A DNA stretch of 41,955 bases from Bacteroidales bacterium UBA7009. Its GTDB lineage: Bacteria; Bacteroidota; Bacteroidia; Bacteroidales; Paludibacteraceae. Positions 16,383-24,827 of the stretch are shown one piece after another. The stretch covers positions 1-41,955 of the forward strand of contig DJXH01000052.1 in assembly GCA_002449665.1 (NCBI GenBank), in the 5' to 3' direction. The notes beneath the pieces were generated by a model that was given only the letters and a program-made list of their open reading frames with translations, searched no databases and was not told the DNA's origin. The position numbers were made by a program, and so were the translations under genes. The number at the start of each line of letters is the position of its first letter. Within the stretch, counting starts at the first letter, position 1.

Positions 16383-16509
16383 TTTAGCATTTGTTTATGG
16401 GGTTGCAATTCTGTATAAATCCATCCCCGTCAGTTAATAATAAGGTTAATGATGATTGCCATAATCAATCAAGCCTGCAAAGGTATAGCTTTTTTGCCGT
16501 ATGTGCAAA
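16383..16509 (-). promoter_or_regulatory. metK promoter and leader
   Basis: Minus strand -33 TTTG (16506-16509), 20-bp spacer, -7 TACCTTTG (16478-16485). The transcript would carry about 90 nt before ATG 16382, including a GGGG...CCCC pairing (about 16402-16428) near the start. I compared it by eye with the SAM-II pattern and saw no match, so no riboswitch is called. Confidence 0.6.
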
Positions 16510-16570
16510 ATTTTACGAAACTTTAAGCCGGTCTAAGTCTTTTTGCAAGAATTTTCCGTCTGCCACAAGA

Positions 16571-16614
16571 CTGCCATTTTGGCAGGTATTGGTGGTGTTG
16601 GTATGGATATTGAA
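16571..16614 (+). promoter_or_regulatory. clpB upstream palindrome and sigma54-like promoter
   Basis: A perfect palindrome CTGCCATTTTGGCAG (16571-16585) is followed by TGGTAT-N5-TTGAA (16599-16614), with GG at 16600-16601 and GA at 16612-16613 in the -24/-12 spacing of sigma54 promoters (consensus TGGCAC-N5-TTGCA). No TTTG/TAnnTTTG pair is seen before clpB. The palindrome may bind a regulator. Both assignments are inference. Confidence 0.4.
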
Positions 16615-16667
16615 CACGAGATGGTGAAAAACATACAAAATCAAAAACTGATAAAACACTATACATT

Positions 16668-18734
16668 ATGGAAAACAAGAACGAGAATTTACAGAAATTT
16701 GCCATTGACCTTTGCGAGCGGGCGCGGCAAGGCAAACTTGACCCCGTGATAGGTCGTGACGATGAGATACGGCGGGTGCTGCAGATACTCTCCCGCCGCA
16801 CGAAGAACAACCCCGTACTCATAGGCGAGCCGGGTGTGGGCAAGACCGCCATTGCCGAAGGGCTTGCGCATCGTATAGTAAGAGGCGATGTGCCGGAGAA
16901 CCTTAAGCACAAACGTATCTACTCGCTCGATATGGGCGCACTGATAGCCGGTGCGAAATACCAAGGTGAGTTTGAGGAAAGACTGAAAGGCGTTATAAAT
17001 GAGGTCGTAGCCGCTGCGGGGGACATCATACTTTTTATAGATGAGATACATACGCTTGTCGGTGCCGGTAAGTCATCCGGCGCGATGGATGCTGCCAATA
17101 TCCTTAAACCTGCTCTTGCGCGGGGCGAACTGCGCGCCATAGGTGCGACGACACTGGACGAGTATCAAAAGTACTTTGAGACCGACAAAGCCCTTGAACG
17201 CCGGTTCCAGAAAGTTATGGTGGACGAGCCGGACGAGGCAGCCACCATATCCATACTGCGCGGACTGAAAGAAAAATATGAGACCCACCACCGCGTTCGT
17301 ATTAAAGACGATGCCCTTATTGCTGCCGTTACGCTCTCTACCCGATATATATCCGACCGTTATCTGCCCGATAAGGCTATCGACCTTGTGGACGAGGCTG
17401 CGGCTAAACTGCGGCTTGAGGTGGATAGCAAACCCGAAGAACTGGATAACCTTGACCGTCAGATAAAACAACTTGAGATAGAGCGCGAGGCCATCAAACG
17501 AGAGAACAACGCGGAGAAATCAGAAAGCATAAAAACTCAACTGCAAGAGTTGAACGAAAAGCGCAATCGCCTCAATGCTCAATGGGAGAAAGAGAAAGGC
17601 TATGTGGCTACCATACAAAACGAGAAAGCACGCATAGAACAACTCAAGCGTGAAGCCGAAGTGGCTGAAAGAGAAGGCAACTACGGCAAGGTGGCAGAGA
17701 TACGCTACGGTAAACTGCAACAAGCCGAAAGCAATATCCGCCAAGCACAGGATGCACTGAAAAACATCACCGCCGACGGCGCAGAAGGCGGAACACTGAT
17801 AAAAGAGGAAGTGGACTCGGACGATATTGCTGAAGTGGTAGCACGCTGGACAGGCATACCCGTACAGAAGATGATGCAGACAGAGCGGGATAAACTCCTT
17901 CACCTGGAAGAAGAACTGCACAAGCGTGTCATCGGTCAGGACGAAGCCATACAGGCAGTGAGCGATGCTATACGCCGAAGCCGTGCCGGATTGCAAGACC
18001 CGAAAAGACCGATAGGCTCGTTTATCTTCCTCGGCACGACCGGTGTGGGCAAGACCGAACTTGCCAAAGCACTTGCCGAGTACCTCTTTGACGATGAGAA
18101 TATGCTCACGCGTATAGATATGTCGGAGTATCAGGAGAAGTTCTCCGCGACCCGCCTTATTGGTGCGCCTCCCGGATATGTAGGCTATGACGAGGGCGGA
18201 CAACTCACGGAAGCCATACGCCGCAAACCCTACAGCGTAGTGCTGTTCGATGAGATGGAGAAAGCCCACCCGGATGTGTTTAATGTCCTGCTGCAACTGC
18301 TTGACGACGGTCGTCTGACGGACAACAAAGGCAGGGTAGTGAACTTCAAGAACACACTCATCATACTGACTTCTAACCTTACGGAAGAGCAACTGCGCGC
18401 ACAAGTTCGACCGGAGTTTATCAACCGTATAGACGATATTATCCACTTTGACGAACTGACCGAAGACAATATCGTTGAGGTAGTCAGACTGCAAGTGTCC
18501 AAGATACATAAGATGCTTAACCAAAACGGTATAGAACTGCGAGTTACCGATGATGCCATACGCTATATCGCACACGAAGGATATGACCCGCAATATGGAG
18601 CAAGACCCGTCAAGCGCGCACTGCAGAACCTCGTACTCAACCGTTTGAGCAAAGAGATAATTGCCGGAAAAGTGAACCACTCCAAACCTATAGTGGTGAG
18701 CCTCAAAGACGGAGAACTTGTGTTTGACAACTGA
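16668..18734 (+). CDS. clpB: ClpB-type disaggregase lacking the N-terminal domain
   Basis: Hexameric AAA+ chaperone that threads aggregated proteins with DnaK. 688 aa against about 860 for full ClpB. NBD1: Walker A GEPGVGKT (53-60), pore loop KYQG (97-100), Walker B ILFIDE (121-126), arginine finger RRF (178-180). A coiled M-domain spans about 255-375. NBD2: Walker A GTTGVGKT (456-463), pore loop GYVGYDEG (503-510), FINRID (584-589). The N-terminal substrate-binding domain (about 160 aa) is absent: the frame begins at the linker, and only 158 bp separate it from the metK -33 box. A further stretch of roughly 20-25 residues expected between LTSN (567-570) and RPEF (581-584) is missing. The stop is one base from the convergent glycosyltransferase. 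Confidence 0.92.
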   Translation: MENKNENLQKFAIDLCERARQGKLDPVIGRDDEIRRVLQILSRRTKNNPVLIGEPGVGKTAIAEGLAHRIVRGDVPENLKHKRIYSLDMGALIAGAKYQGEFEERLKGVINEVVAAAGDIILFIDEIHTLVGAGKSSGAMDAANILKPALARGELRAIGATTLDEYQKYFETDKALERRFQKVMVDEPDEAATISILRGLKEKYETHHRVRIKDDALIAAVTLSTRYISDRYLPDKAIDLVDEAAAKLRLEVDSKPEELDNLDRQIKQLEIEREAIKRENNAEKSESIKTQLQELNEKRNRLNAQWEKEKGYVATIQNEKARIEQLKREAEVAEREGNYGKVAEIRYGKLQQAESNIRQAQDALKNITADGAEGGTLIKEEVDSDDIAEVVARWTGIPVQKMMQTERDKLLHLEEELHKRVIGQDEAIQAVSDAIRRSRAGLQDPKRPIGSFIFLGTTGVGKTELAKALAEYLFDDENMLTRIDMSEYQEKFSATRLIGAPPGYVGYDEGGQLTEAIRRKPYSVVLFDEMEKAHPDVFNVLLQLLDDGRLTDNKGRVVNFKNTLIILTSNLTEEQLRAQVRPEFINRIDDIIHFDELTEDNIVEVVRLQVSKIHKMLNQNGIELRVTDDAIRYIAHEGYDPQYGARPVKRALQNLVLNRLSKEIIAGKVNHSKPIVVSLKDGELVFDN

Positions 18735-18735
18735 A

Positions 18736-19491
18736 TTATAAACGTCGGTGCAGGTATTGCGCAGCGATGATAAGGTGAGATTTCAGGGTGAGCAGCAGTC
18801 CGAAATGGCGGTGCATCACCCTGAATCTTTCTTTCCACGACTGCTTGTATCGCCTTTGGCTCAGTCCGTCGGTAAGGAATCGGCACAAGTAGTCGTCTAT
18901 ATACAGGTTGTTCTCGGTTTTCTCTGTTAGTCTTATCACCCAGTCGTAGTCGGCTGTGATGCGATAGGCGGTATCGTACAGCGGTGCTATATCGCGGCGA
19001 ACGAGCATAGCCTGATGGCAGACAACCAAACCGTTAAGCATGTCGTTGCGTGTAAGATGCTTTGGAGCGGTCTTGTGGTATTCGCCTATGGTCTTGCCTG
19101 TGGCATCGGCTGTAAGGGCTTTGCCGTAGAGGATGTCCGGCAGAGGCGTGTTGTTGTTTGCACGCTTTGCGTAGGCTTCTTTTATTTGCCGTAGTGTGTC
19201 CGGGGTGTATATCTCGTCGCCTGCGTTCATAAACCATACGAAGTCGCCCGTAGCAGCCTGTAGCCCTTTGTTCATAGCGTAGTAGAGTCCTTCGTCAGGT
19301 TCGCTGATATGTTTCATCCTTTCCTCAAAGAGCGGTTCGTAACGGCGAACTATGTCCATAGTAGAGTCGGCGGAGGCTCCGTCTATGATAAGATACTCAT
19401 AGTCTTTGTCGGTCTGCATAAGTACGCTTTTCAGTGTCCTTTCTATCCACTGCTCGGCGTTATATGTGATAGTAATGATTGTGGCAAACAT
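18736..19491 (-). CDS. family 2 glycosyltransferase
   Basis: 251-aa GT-A fold sugar transferase. From ATG 19491: ATIITITYNAEQWIERTLKS (3-22), YEYLIIDGASAD (31-42), and the acceptor-side WFMNAGDEIY typical of GT2 enzymes acting on lipid-linked glycans. The frame extends to a TTG at 19515, but that would overlap the upstream gene, and the ATG is 1 base after that gene's stop. No membrane segments, so it acts at the cytoplasmic face. Last gene of the glycan operon; donor and acceptor unknown. Confidence 0.88.
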   Translation of the reverse strand: MFATIITITYNAEQWIERTLKSVLMQTDKDYEYLIIDGASADSTMDIVRRYEPLFEERMKHISEPDEGLYYAMNKGLQAATGDFVWFMNAGDEIYTPDTLRQIKEAYAKRANNNTPLPDILYGKALTADATGKTIGEYHKTAPKHLTRNDMLNGLVVCHQAMLVRRDIAPLYDTAYRITADYDWVIRLTEKTENNLYIDDYLCRFLTDGLSQRRYKQSWKERFRVMHRHFGLLLTLKSHLIIAAQYLHRRL

Positions 19492-19492
19492 A

Positions 19493-20701
19493 TTATTTAT
19501 CTTGTAGTTCTTCAAATAGATTAAGCCATTGATTTACAACATTGTCAATTTCAAATCTATGGCTGCTTTCTACGGCGTTCAGCGATATCTGTCTGCGCTT
19601 GTTGTCGTCAGACATAAGTGCAACCATAGCATTATAGAATGCCTTGAGGTCGTTATTAGGGACAATAGTGCCGTTGTAGCCGTCCGTAATAATGTCGTGT
19701 ACCGCGCCGAACGAGTCCATTGCTATAGCAGGAACACCGAGTTGTGCAGCTTCGGTGAGAGTCATTCCCCAACCTTCGGCTGTGGAGGTCATGCAAAACA
19801 GTGAGGCGTGCAGATAGTAGTCGTGCGGGTCTTGCAGACCTGTAAACTCCACGCGGCGAAGTTGGTATTTGTCGGTCAAATATCTGTAGAAACGTTCATC
19901 GCCGCCTGTGCCTACAAGTTGCAACCGCCAGTATTGAAGGTCAGCGCATTGTTCGATTTTTTTCCAACATCTTAGCACGTATGACAATCGCTTGGTGTGT
20001 TCGTCAAAGCGTGCCACGACAAGCACTGTCTTGTCTTTCTTTTGAATGTCATCTGCCGTGACAAAGTCGGTATATCTCAGACTATTGCCTATGGCTGTCA
20101 GTTTGCTTGTGTCTTTTATTCCGCACAGTTGAGCGTATGGCTGTATGTAGTGTTGTGAAAGAACAACGGTTCGGTCAGTGAGATTGTAGGGGATTAGATA
20201 TTTCTTGCGTAGGAGCAGGTTGCTTATTGGTTGCCAAATCGGTTTGGTGGAAGATAGCAGCCAATAGAGTGTTTGTTTTAGTGCTTGGTCGTTGTGTAGG
20301 TAGCCATACAGCATACGTTGCAAAGTGCCGTTAGTAACAGTCTGAAAGCCCGGACACATGTGGAAGGCATAGATGGTCTTGACATTGTTGTGTTGCGCCA
20401 CGCGCGTGATGGATTCTATGCCTTTTATCAAAAACTCTTTGCGCAGGTAATTGATTTGTATAATGTCTATTTTGTTCTTAATGAGAAACTTCTCAAGTTT
20501 GTCTTCATCAAAGGGAATGTTCAGATGTATTCTGTCTCGGAATGGGGCGGGGTGGAAAGAGGGGGCAAGAGGGAGAAAATATCCGAAGAAACAACTTATA
20601 CCTGCTTTTTCAAATTCCGGTGTGAGCAATGCTGTCATGCGGTTTATCCCGCCGGATGCGTCGGCAGAACAGTCGTAGGTATTTATTGTCAGCAGGTTCA
20701 T
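19493..20701 (-). CDS. family 4 glycosyltransferase (GT-B)
   Basis: 402-aa retaining sugar transferase. N-terminal acceptor domain begins MNLLTINTYDCSADASGGINR, with the glycine-containing loop. The C-terminal Rossmann domain has VVARFDEHTKRLSYVLRCW, LQLVGTGGDER and the E-x7-E-type motif EGWGMTLTEAAQLGVPAI, which binds the nucleotide sugar. DNDLKAFYN near the end is usual for GT4. Start ATG 20701, 6 bases after the upstream gene stop; stop one base before the GT2 start. Substrates cannot be predicted. Confidence 0.88.
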   Translation of the reverse strand: MNLLTINTYDCSADASGGINRMTALLTPEFEKAGISCFFGYFLPLAPSFHPAPFRDRIHLNIPFDEDKLEKFLIKNKIDIIQINYLRKEFLIKGIESITRVAQHNNVKTIYAFHMCPGFQTVTNGTLQRMLYGYLHNDQALKQTLYWLLSSTKPIWQPISNLLLRKKYLIPYNLTDRTVVLSQHYIQPYAQLCGIKDTSKLTAIGNSLRYTDFVTADDIQKKDKTVLVVARFDEHTKRLSYVLRCWKKIEQCADLQYWRLQLVGTGGDERFYRYLTDKYQLRRVEFTGLQDPHDYYLHASLFCMTSTAEGWGMTLTEAAQLGVPAIAMDSFGAVHDIITDGYNGTIVPNNDLKAFYNAMVALMSDDNKRRQISLNAVESSHRFEIDNVVNQWLNLFEELQDK

Positions 20702-20707
20702 ATTCTT

Positions 20708-22030
20708 TCAAAAAGACTGTTGTAAAGCATTGATAAGCATGTTGAAGATATTTTCTGAAGGCATTTTCCCGTCTTTGGGGCAGAGTACTGATTGATAGAA
20801 CAACTCTCGGTCTTGCTTCATCCGGTCATTTTCGCCTAATACGACATCTTGGATGAATTGCTCGGTTTGCTCAATGTTGTATGCTTTATAGTGTAAGCCG
20901 AAACAGTCCTGACCGAAACTATTCCATTGTTTCTTGACTTCTTCGTTTCTAACTTGAAAGAGAACAGGTTTGCGGGTATATAAATACTCTACGGTAAAAG
21001 ACCCGCTGTCGTGAATCATAGCATCGGATGTTAAAAATAAATCTGTATAATCTCCTTGCTCTAATTGTCCGTTCTCCAAGTCCTGCCATTTTTTATAGTA
21101 CTCTTCTGTTCGTTTTGCTCCCCAGATGTTAATAAGTTTGAATTTGAGTACGGGGTGCGGTTTGAATGCCCATTGCACTGTGTCTTTGTATTTCTCTGCG
21201 AGGCGAAGCATATCGTCGGCATAAACGAGAAAATTGGAGAAATTGAACAAATAGTCAACTGTATGGTGAGGAGCCCAAATAATGCGTTTCTTTGGTTTGT
21301 TCTGAGGTTTCCATACATCTTGCGGGCTATAGTCATTGCGCATAATATCCTCCATGGCCAATGCTCCTACCACTACTGCGTTTCTGCCTTTTATCTGCTC
21401 ATACTCAATGGCATACTGCTTTTGATATTCTGTTTCTACAAGTAGTTTCCACAGCAGGTTATGGAATGGCAGTTGGTAGTTGTTTCTGAATAGGTTCATA
21501 CAGTTGATACCGTAAGGAACATAGAGTGTCAGTTGATCGGAGAAATTGTAAATATGATATTGCGGCAAGGTGTCTTTATACGGCTTGGAGAAGAATACAA
21601 TGTCGGGTTGAAGTGTTTTTTTTACATCCAACCATTGGGTTCCGTCGTATGTTGATATGTATCTGTAGCCTTTTTGTCGTGCAAAGTCTTCCGTCGCCTT
21701 CATCACGCGCAGACATTCGTTTTTGTCGTACGCAAGGTGTACATTGTATGGCGATACGACCACCGTCGGATCAAATTTGTCGCTGTGTTCCATCATCTTG
21801 TATAGTCTGTCGTATTTCCATACTGACGGAGTCTGAAGAAAAAAGACAACTTTGATTTTTTGAGCCGTGCACAGACGCTGAAGTGTCTTTTCCTGTTTGG
21901 CAACTGTCTGTGTAACTTTGCGCTTTAGAGCAAAAGATGACAGTGCTATAGTCATATCTTTGAAACGCCACCAATTGTAGAACATTTCAAAGAACGATAT
22001 GCCTATATATTTTGAAAGTTTAGTCCACAT
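20708..22030 (-). CDS. CDP-glycerol glycerophosphotransferase-like protein
   Basis: About 440 aa from ATG 22030 (a GTG at 22054 would add 8 residues but overlap the upstream gene more). The C-terminal half matches the Glyphos_transf family that moves a phospho-polyol from a CDP carrier: IIWAPHHTVDY, WAFKPHPVLKFKL, TSDAMIHDSGSFTVEYLYTRKPVLF. In teichoic-acid enzymes the equivalent His and DSGS stretch form the active site. In a Gram-negative glycan operon such proteins are presumed to add phosphoglycerol, phosphoribitol or a similar group. Next to a CDP-type nucleotidyltransferase (23016-24803) this is the likely transfer step of the pathway. No transmembrane segment is obvious; the N-terminus has an amphipathic stretch. 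Confidence 0.8.
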   Translation of the reverse strand: MWTKLSKYIGISFFEMFYNWWRFKDMTIALSSFALKRKVTQTVAKQEKTLQRLCTAQKIKVVFFLQTPSVWKYDRLYKMMEHSDKFDPTVVVSPYNVHLAYDKNECLRVMKATEDFARQKGYRYISTYDGTQWLDVKKTLQPDIVFFSKPYKDTLPQYHIYNFSDQLTLYVPYGINCMNLFRNNYQLPFHNLLWKLLVETEYQKQYAIEYEQIKGRNAVVVGALAMEDIMRNDYSPQDVWKPQNKPKKRIIWAPHHTVDYLFNFSNFLVYADDMLRLAEKYKDTVQWAFKPHPVLKFKLINIWGAKRTEEYYKKWQDLENGQLEQGDYTDLFLTSDAMIHDSGSFTVEYLYTRKPVLFQVRNEEVKKQWNSFGQDCFGLHYKAYNIEQTEQFIQDVVLGENDRMKQDRELFYQSVLCPKDGKMPSENIFNMLINALQQSF

Positions 22031-23019
22031 TCGGATATTTTTTTGTTTCCCCACTCAAGCACAATGTCAATAGTGGGCGTGGGTATGTTATTTTCTAAAG
22101 AGAGGTCTTTTATCAACTGTAGTCCGAAAGGAAAATCTTCTTGAAAGTACCGGTGTGAGAAATCAGGAATCCAACCATTTTCAGCTGCCTTCATAGGTGC
22201 TTTGATAGTGCGAAATGCCTCAATGGATTGCAGTTTGCGCGTTAGCGAAACTGCATCTGTGCTTTCATAATACTCTAATACTGAAGGCATCGTAACACCT
22301 AACTTTGAGCATAAGCAACTCAATTCTTTGTCGCAACTGATGTAAATTTCGGAGGATAAGTTATCCCAATCGCGGTAGAAGTATTTCTGCTCAGGATAAA
22401 CAATGTTGCTGTTCCAGTCGTGCCAAAGGCCGTAAAGACGCGAAGGGTGCAGAATAGGGTTGCTGTTGCTAAGTGCTGCTTCAAGCCAGTTGTTAAGCCT
22501 AACTACCTGCGTGTTCAGCCATTTCGCCCATAGCGAACAGAATGTAGCAGGTAAGTTTTCTGTGGCTATATGCAGTTCATTTTTGCTGCCGAGTATATCC
22601 ACGCTTTTGCCGTATTGTCCGACCCGCGCAATATACGGTACACGTCTGAAACCGAACAGATGTGCCTTCTCTCCTAACACTCGGTGTGCGACTTGAAAAA
22701 AACCTGTGCTTGATACGACAGAGCCTATTGCCTGCTCGGTAAGGTATGGGCTGATTTTATGTAGAATAGGTTCTATGAGAAATCCCGGGACACAAAGCAG
22801 TATGATGTCGCTGTCAGGCACCAAGTCTGCAGCTTTGTTTGAAACTTGTATATCTGCTTCAATTGTTGTTCGCGAATGAACGAAGTATGCTATTATACAG
22901 CCGCTCCAAGAGTCAGGATGACCTGTAAGCAGAGCCACTTTGCAATCTTCTCTGCAGGCAATTACTGCTGCCATTGCCATACCGAGTGCACCTCCTCCGC
23001 ATATACATACTTTATTCAT
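22003..23019 (-). CDS. opine dehydrogenase-like NAD(P)-binding protein
   Basis: 338 aa. The N-terminus is a Rossmann fold with KVCICGGGALGMAMAAVIA (3-21) and SDIILLCVPGFLI. The C-terminal helical domain resembles the octopine/nopaline dehydrogenase family, including SNSNPILHPSRLYGLW with a candidate catalytic His. Opine dehydrogenases join an amino acid and a 2-oxo acid by reductive condensation; glycerol-3-phosphate dehydrogenase-like activity is another possibility. Its ATG overlaps the stop of the fused nucleotidyltransferase gene (ATGA) and its 3' end overlaps the phosphotransferase gene, so these three are tightly coupled. Confidence 0.7.
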   Translation of the reverse strand: MNKVCICGGGALGMAMAAVIACREDCKVALLTGHPDSWSGCIIAYFVHSRTTIEADIQVSNKAADLVPDSDIILLCVPGFLIEPILHKISPYLTEQAIGSVVSSTGFFQVAHRVLGEKAHLFGFRRVPYIARVGQYGKSVDILGSKNELHIATENLPATFCSLWAKWLNTQVVRLNNWLEAALSNSNPILHPSRLYGLWHDWNSNIVYPEQKYFYRDWDNLSSEIYISCDKELSCLCSKLGVTMPSVLEYYESTDAVSLTRKLQSIEAFRTIKAPMKAAENGWIPDFSHRYFQEDFPFGLQLIKDLSLENNIPTPTIDIVLEWGNKKISECGLNFQNI

Positions 23020-24803
23020 AATGCTCGTAATGAATTAAGCAGAGTCTCGTTGTCTTTACTATCTCTGACTGCAAGCCGTATATATTCGCCTCCGCACTTG
23101 TTGCTACAGTCTTTTATGAGAATGGAATGTTTTTTTATCAGGCTGATTGCTATATTGCGAGCAGTATATGGCGGCAGTACGCGACAAAGGACATAGTTGG
23201 CTTGAGTGGAAATGACTTCAAGGAACGATATTTGTTTCAATTCCTGTATCATTTTATCTCGTTCTTGGCGGAATTGCTCCATTGCAACAAGGTAGTCCTT
23301 TTCGTACTTGCCCAAGATTTGTAGGAAGAATTCGGCAAAAGAGTTGATGTTCCATATACTTTCTTCCCCGCGTATGCAGTTGAGCAGAGTGTCGTTTGCA
23401 GTTGCCAATAAACCGAGCCGCAAGCCCGGAACGCCGTATGACTTGGATATGCTTTTTACCACAACGAGGTTTTTATACTCACTCAATATGTCATCGCATA
23501 TAAAAGTCGTGTGTTCGGCTGAAAAATCAATGAAACTCTCGTCTAAAATAAGGTTTATCTTGTTGTTTTTACACCATTTGGCAAGACGTAAGCAGTCGAT
23601 ATAAGGGATATAGTTACCGCTCGGATTATCAGGATTGATGACTACAAGCCATTGCAGTTGCTTGTCAGCATAAAATGTCATCAAATCGTCGGCAGTATAA
23701 CTGAAATCGGCTCTATCTGAACGATATACGATGATTTGCTCTTTATTCAGACGATTGGGGTATTCTTCAAATGTGGGGCGTATGATACCTACTTTACCCT
23801 GCATTTGTTTGGATAGAGCGTTGATTAGTTCGGCTGCGCCGTTGCCAACGGTGATATATTGCTTGCTAATATTGAAATCCTTGGCGGCAAGCAGTTCGTT
23901 TATCCTTCTGCCGGAAGGATATTCGGTAAGCAGTTTGCCGAACACCGCATCAATCTCGTCAGTCAGCCGCTTGCAAGGGAAATGGGGGTTGACAAGATAA
24001 CAGAAATCAAGCAGGTACGGATAACGCCAATAGCCGCCATATCGCGATGCAAGCAAATCGTAAGAGTCGTCATTGAAGATGGATTCTGCTATATCAAGAT
24101 CTTGAATATCATCTATCTCATACCACTTTTCGCCTTCAAGCGGCAAGGCTCTAAGTGTAGAGTGGTCAAGCATTGTTATTACCCGTAGCACCTGTTCGTA
24201 GTATTCGTTATTTCCCAATGCTATGCTGTATGCCTCAAGAAACGGGACATACATATTTACGGCAAAGGTCTTAGAGAACTTGTAGATATTCACTGTTTTG
24301 TAGTAGTCGGGTATGTCTTCATAACGAAACCGGCTTGAGGGGATAAACCGTTGGATGCGATTTTCATTATCTATGGTAACGACAGTGCCGTCCATCCAAC
24401 TCTCGTATTTGTCAATAACGGCAAGGTCTGGATATGGGTGTTCTACAATACGTTTAAGTACCGCATCTTCTATAATTATGTCGGATTCAAGAAGCAGTGT
24501 GTCCTGCTCGCACAAATAATCTTTGGCAAGATACAAAGAGTAGATATTGTTAGTCTTGTCGTATATTGAGTTTTCTACATAGATGATAGGGGTGTTTACC
24601 TTCAACGTGGAAATATATTCTCGAAGTTCTGCTGCTTTATAACCGACCACTAAAATTATGCGAGACAATCTTAAACTGTCCAACTGATGCAAAGCACGCT
24701 CAATTAGTGTCTGTTCGCCTACGCGAATCATACATTTGGTGTTGTTCTTTGTCAGGTTTCCTAACCTTTTACCCATCCCTGCTGCCAGAATAATTGCTTG
24801 CAT
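23016..24803 (-). CDS. fused nucleotidyltransferase (LicC-like) and PLP aminotransferase/decarboxylase (HisC/CobD-like)
   Basis: 595-aa two-domain cytosolic enzyme. Residues 1-240 are a sugar/choline-phosphate nucleotidyltransferase: LAAGMGKRLGNLT (6-18), ESDII (106-110), YKTVNIYKFS (168-177), WYEIDDIQDLDIAE. Residues 250-595 are a fold-type I PLP enzyme: NGAAELINALS (321-331), NPDNPSGN (390-397), DESFIDFS (421-428), Schiff-base Lys in SISKSYG (K454), and GLRLGLL. The second half resembles histidinol-phosphate aminotransferase and the threonine-phosphate decarboxylase CobD. The simplest reading is that the C-terminal domain makes an amino-alcohol phosphate and the N-terminal domain activates it with CTP. 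Comparable fusions serve CDP-aminoethylphosphonate synthesis. The exact substrate is inference. Confidence 0.85.
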   Translation of the reverse strand: MQAIILAAGMGKRLGNLTKNNTKCMIRVGEQTLIERALHQLDSLRLSRIILVVGYKAAELREYISTLKVNTPIIYVENSIYDKTNNIYSLYLAKDYLCEQDTLLLESDIIIEDAVLKRIVEHPYPDLAVIDKYESWMDGTVVTIDNENRIQRFIPSSRFRYEDIPDYYKTVNIYKFSKTFAVNMYVPFLEAYSIALGNNEYYEQVLRVITMLDHSTLRALPLEGEKWYEIDDIQDLDIAESIFNDDSYDLLASRYGGYWRYPYLLDFCYLVNPHFPCKRLTDEIDAVFGKLLTEYPSGRRINELLAAKDFNISKQYITVGNGAAELINALSKQMQGKVGIIRPTFEEYPNRLNKEQIIVYRSDRADFSYTADDLMTFYADKQLQWLVVINPDNPSGNYIPYIDCLRLAKWCKNNKINLILDESFIDFSAEHTTFICDDILSEYKNLVVVKSISKSYGVPGLRLGLLATANDTLLNCIRGEESIWNINSFAEFFLQILGKYEKDYLVAMEQFRQERDKMIQELKQISFLEVISTQANYVLCRVLPPYTARNIAISLIKKHSILIKDCSNKCGGEYIRLAVRDSKDNETLLNSLRAL

Positions 24804-24827
24804 ACTTGTAAAAGGATTATGTTATTC

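Noticed and set aside
16383..16477. SAM riboswitch in the metK leader
   Set aside because: The leader is long enough, but I could not match SAM-II or other SAM riboswitch cores by eye; a covariance search would settle it.
17520..18680. 386-codon ORF antisense to clpB, and similar long antisense frames in metK (15570-16373), btuB (35383-36381) and the 1324-aa gene (29619-30719)
   Set aside because: They mirror strongly coding genes and arise from codon bias on the opposite strand; no promoters or families support them.
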